A DNA stretch of 33,190 nucleotides from Clostridia bacterium (lineage in GTDB: Bacteria; Bacillota; Clostridia; Christensenellales; Borkfalkiaceae). A program made the position numbers and the translations under genes. Below are positions 30,824 through 33,190 of the stretch, one piece after another (the stretch's first letter is position 1; each line of letters begins with the position of its first letter). The notes under the pieces are model-generated. The model saw only the letters and a program-made list of their open reading frames with translations. It was not told the origin of the DNA and did not search any database. The stretch covers positions 1 through 33,190 of the forward strand of contig JAFVYV010000014.1 in assembly GCA_017508485.1 (NCBI GenBank), in the 5' to 3' direction.

Positions 30824-31675
30824 ATGAAACTTTCAGCAAACATGATGAGATTGTATAATAGATTTGGCATAAAGGGGACTATTGACATTTTTTCAAGCGC
30901 AGGGTTTGAAGGAATGGACTTTAACAACGACGTTTTAGAATATAGTGGCGACCTTTATGATAAAAATTTTTATACTGATATAAGAAAATACGCAAACGAC
31001 AAAAACGTAGAAATTTGCCAAGCACACGCACCTTTTGCGTCAAGTTTTTTGGAAGATAATAAGACAAAAGAACGCTTTTTAGACATAACAAAGTCTATGC
31101 GAAACGCATCTTATTTAGGCGCTAAAATGACGGTAGTGCACTCTTGCGTACATAAACCTTATAAAGGTAATGAAGAAGAACTTTTTGACTATAACCTAAA
31201 ATTCTTCAAAAGCCTTATTCCTTATGCAGAAGAATACGGCATAAAAGTTGCAATTGAAAACGTTTGCACACAAGCAAGGGACAGTATTACTTCTACTGCA
31301 GATAGGCTAATTGCCCTTTTAGATGCTCTTGACAACGACGCGTTTACAATTTGTTTTGACGTAGGGCACACTTTTCTTTGTGGCCTTGACATAGGGGAAG
31401 AAATTGAAAAGTTAGGTAAAAGAATAGGTTGCACACATATTCACGATAACAACGGAGTAGCCGATCTACACACCCTTCCTTTTTACGGTCAAATTGAGTG
31501 GGAAAGTGTTATGAAGGCTTTTGCAAAAAGTGGTTATGAAGGCAACTTAAGTTTTGAAGCGGCAAGATTTATGAAAGAACTTCCTGATGATTTACACCTT
31601 GATGCTATGAAGTATAAGGCGCAAGTAGGTAAATACTTAATTAGTAGATACGAATTTTACAAAAACGAAAAATAA
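30824..31675 (+). CDS. Sugar phosphate isomerase/epimerase (xylose isomerase-like TIM barrel)
   Basis: A 283-residue TIM-barrel protein of the AP-endonuclease 2/xylose isomerase-like superfamily, a distant relative of the IolE-like protein at 24902. Metal-site motifs are E145 (AIENV), FDVGHTFLCG, HIHDNNG and LSFEAAR in order. A GTG (30815) also opens this frame, but it lies inside the perfect AAGGTGAT ribosome site of the ATG at 30824, so the ATG is the start. It is a single-gene unit beside dut. It could belong to the sugar pathway or to general sugar metabolism; the substrate is unknown. Confidence 0.85.
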   Translation: MKLSANMMRLYNRFGIKGTIDIFSSAGFEGMDFNNDVLEYSGDLYDKNFYTDIRKYANDKNVEICQAHAPFASSFLEDNKTKERFLDITKSMRNASYLGAKMTVVHSCVHKPYKGNEEELFDYNLKFFKSLIPYAEEYGIKVAIENVCTQARDSITSTADRLIALLDALDNDAFTICFDVGHTFLCGLDIGEEIEKLGKRIGCTHIHDNNGVADLHTLPFYGQIEWESVMKAFAKSGYEGNLSFEAARFMKELPDDLHLDAMKYKAQVGKYLISRYEFYKNEK

Positions 31676-31736
31676 ATATAAGGGTTTATGATATGCACCT
31701 TTTCTTATGATGATACGTTGTTGCTTTGCAACGGAT

Positions 31737-31769
31737 AAAAAATGCCAAGTCGGTTGACTTGGCATTTTT
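31737..31769. terminator. Bidirectional terminator (isomerase and tRNA genes)
   Basis: AAATGCCAAGTC / GACTTGGCATTT with a GGTT loop, A and T tracts on opposite sides. It serves the plus gene at 30824 and the minus-strand tRNA. Confidence 0.88.
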
Positions 31770-31844
31770 GGTGTACCCGTTGAGACTTGAACTCAAATCG
31801 GCGCCGTCGGAGGGCGCTGTTCTATCCAATTAAACTACAGATAC
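31769..31844 (-). tRNA. tRNA-Arg (anticodon CCG)
   Basis: The 76-base cloverleaf folds cleanly on the minus strand: acceptor GTATCTG/CGGGTAC (two G-U pairs), D-arm GTTTAATTGGATAGAAC, anticodon arm GCGCC-CTCCGAC-GGCGC, T-arm TTGAG-TTCAAGT-CTCAA and an encoded ACCA end. Loop positions 34-36 are CCG, which reads CGG (Arg). It is preceded on the minus strand by TTGATT-17-TATACT. Confidence 0.95.
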
Positions 31845-31863
31845 CTATTAAATTGATATTATT

Positions 31864-31892
31864 AGTATATATTGCGCTAAAAAAATAATCAA
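31864..31892 (-). promoter_or_regulatory. Promoter of tRNA-Arg
   Basis: On the minus strand TTGATT (31892-31887), 17-base spacer, TATACT (31869-31864), about 20 bases before the tRNA 5' end. Confidence 0.65.
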
Positions 31893-31906
31893 GTATTTTA
31901 TAAAAG

Positions 31907-33030
<1,124 letters not shown>

Positions 33031-33117
33031 TTAGGTAAAAAAGGCCTATATAATATATATACTATATATAGTTGTATAAATAATAAAACATAATATATAA
33101 AGTGTTTTTGTAAAATC

Positions 33118-33149
33118 AAGGGCAAAGGCTAAGGCTTAAGCCCTTTTTT
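33118..33149 (+). terminator. Probable terminator downstream of mnmA
   Basis: AAGGGC (33119-33124) can pair with GCCCTT, and an inner GGCTTAAGCC palindrome overlaps it; a T tract follows. It is 88 bases after the mnmA stop. The intervening bases include an AT-only near-palindrome (33045-33070). Confidence 0.6.
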
Positions 33150-33190
33150 ATTGCAAAATAAATCATTTTAAAATTTAAAAAATTTTTTAA

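Noticed and set aside
33045..33070. AT-only palindrome after mnmA as an origin or recombination site
   Set aside because: Short, simple-sequence and without GC arms; no neighbouring mobile gene.

Overview
This is a 33 kb stretch of an AT-rich, low-GC Gram-positive chromosome. Genes carry AGGAG/AAGGTG-type ribosome sites, use the standard code (TGA is used as a stop), and are driven by sigma-A promoters, often with an extended -10. Most transcription units end in a GC hairpin plus T-tract. FeoA/FeoB with a DtxR-type regulator, an Etf-linked lactate dehydrogenase of the Acetobacterium LctBCD type, a FliB-like protein and C-terminally anchored secreted enzymes point to an anaerobic, fermentative member of the Clostridia, probably an uncultured gut lineage. 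That placement is inference; no rRNA or taxonomic marker is present.

Layout. 1-122: 3' end of a DUF4185-type gene, a paralogue of the complete gene at 28905-30212. 242-859: orphan cytoplasmic protein. 926-2462 (minus): ECF sigma factor plus membrane-anchored putative anti-sigma factor, bracketed by two related hairpin repeats. 2628-4100: FliB-like Cys-rich protein and a YgjV-family membrane protein. 4472-7960: very large secreted protein (repeat region, M14 metallopeptidase, C-terminal Cys-TM-Lys anchor). 8083-12439: metal block with a CDF exporter, an iron-type DtxR regulator, feoA, feoB and a small Cys-rich FeoB-associated protein; two near-identical palindromes flank the feo promoter. 12721-16066: etfB-etfA-lctD, an electron-confurcating lactate dehydrogenase operon. 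16167-18632 (minus): secreted GDPD protein with the same type of C-terminal anchor.

18990-26221 (minus) is an eight-gene sugar/sugar-acid operon: NTF2-like protein, IolE-like isomerase/epimerase, metallo-beta-lactamase-fold hydrolase, L-galactose-dehydrogenase-like aldo/keto reductase, DHDPS-family aldolase, FGGY kinase, class II aldolase and PHP phosphoesterase. It is divergent from two ABC sugar permeases (26833-28762), followed by a DUF4185 lipoprotein (28905-30212). The enzymes suggest import of a released sugar, C1 oxidation to a lactone, lactone opening, and retro-aldol cleavage, alongside a kinase/class II aldolase branch. No dehydratase, binding protein, ATPase or regulator lies inside the locus, so the pathway is not a standard one. 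30259-33030 is housekeeping: dut, a second TIM-barrel isomerase, tRNA-Arg(CCG) and mnmA.

The best candidates for something undescribed are the sugar locus with its two DUF4185 proteins, the Cys-containing C-terminal sorting signal shared by two surface enzymes, the paired feo operators, and the leaderless promoters of three genes.
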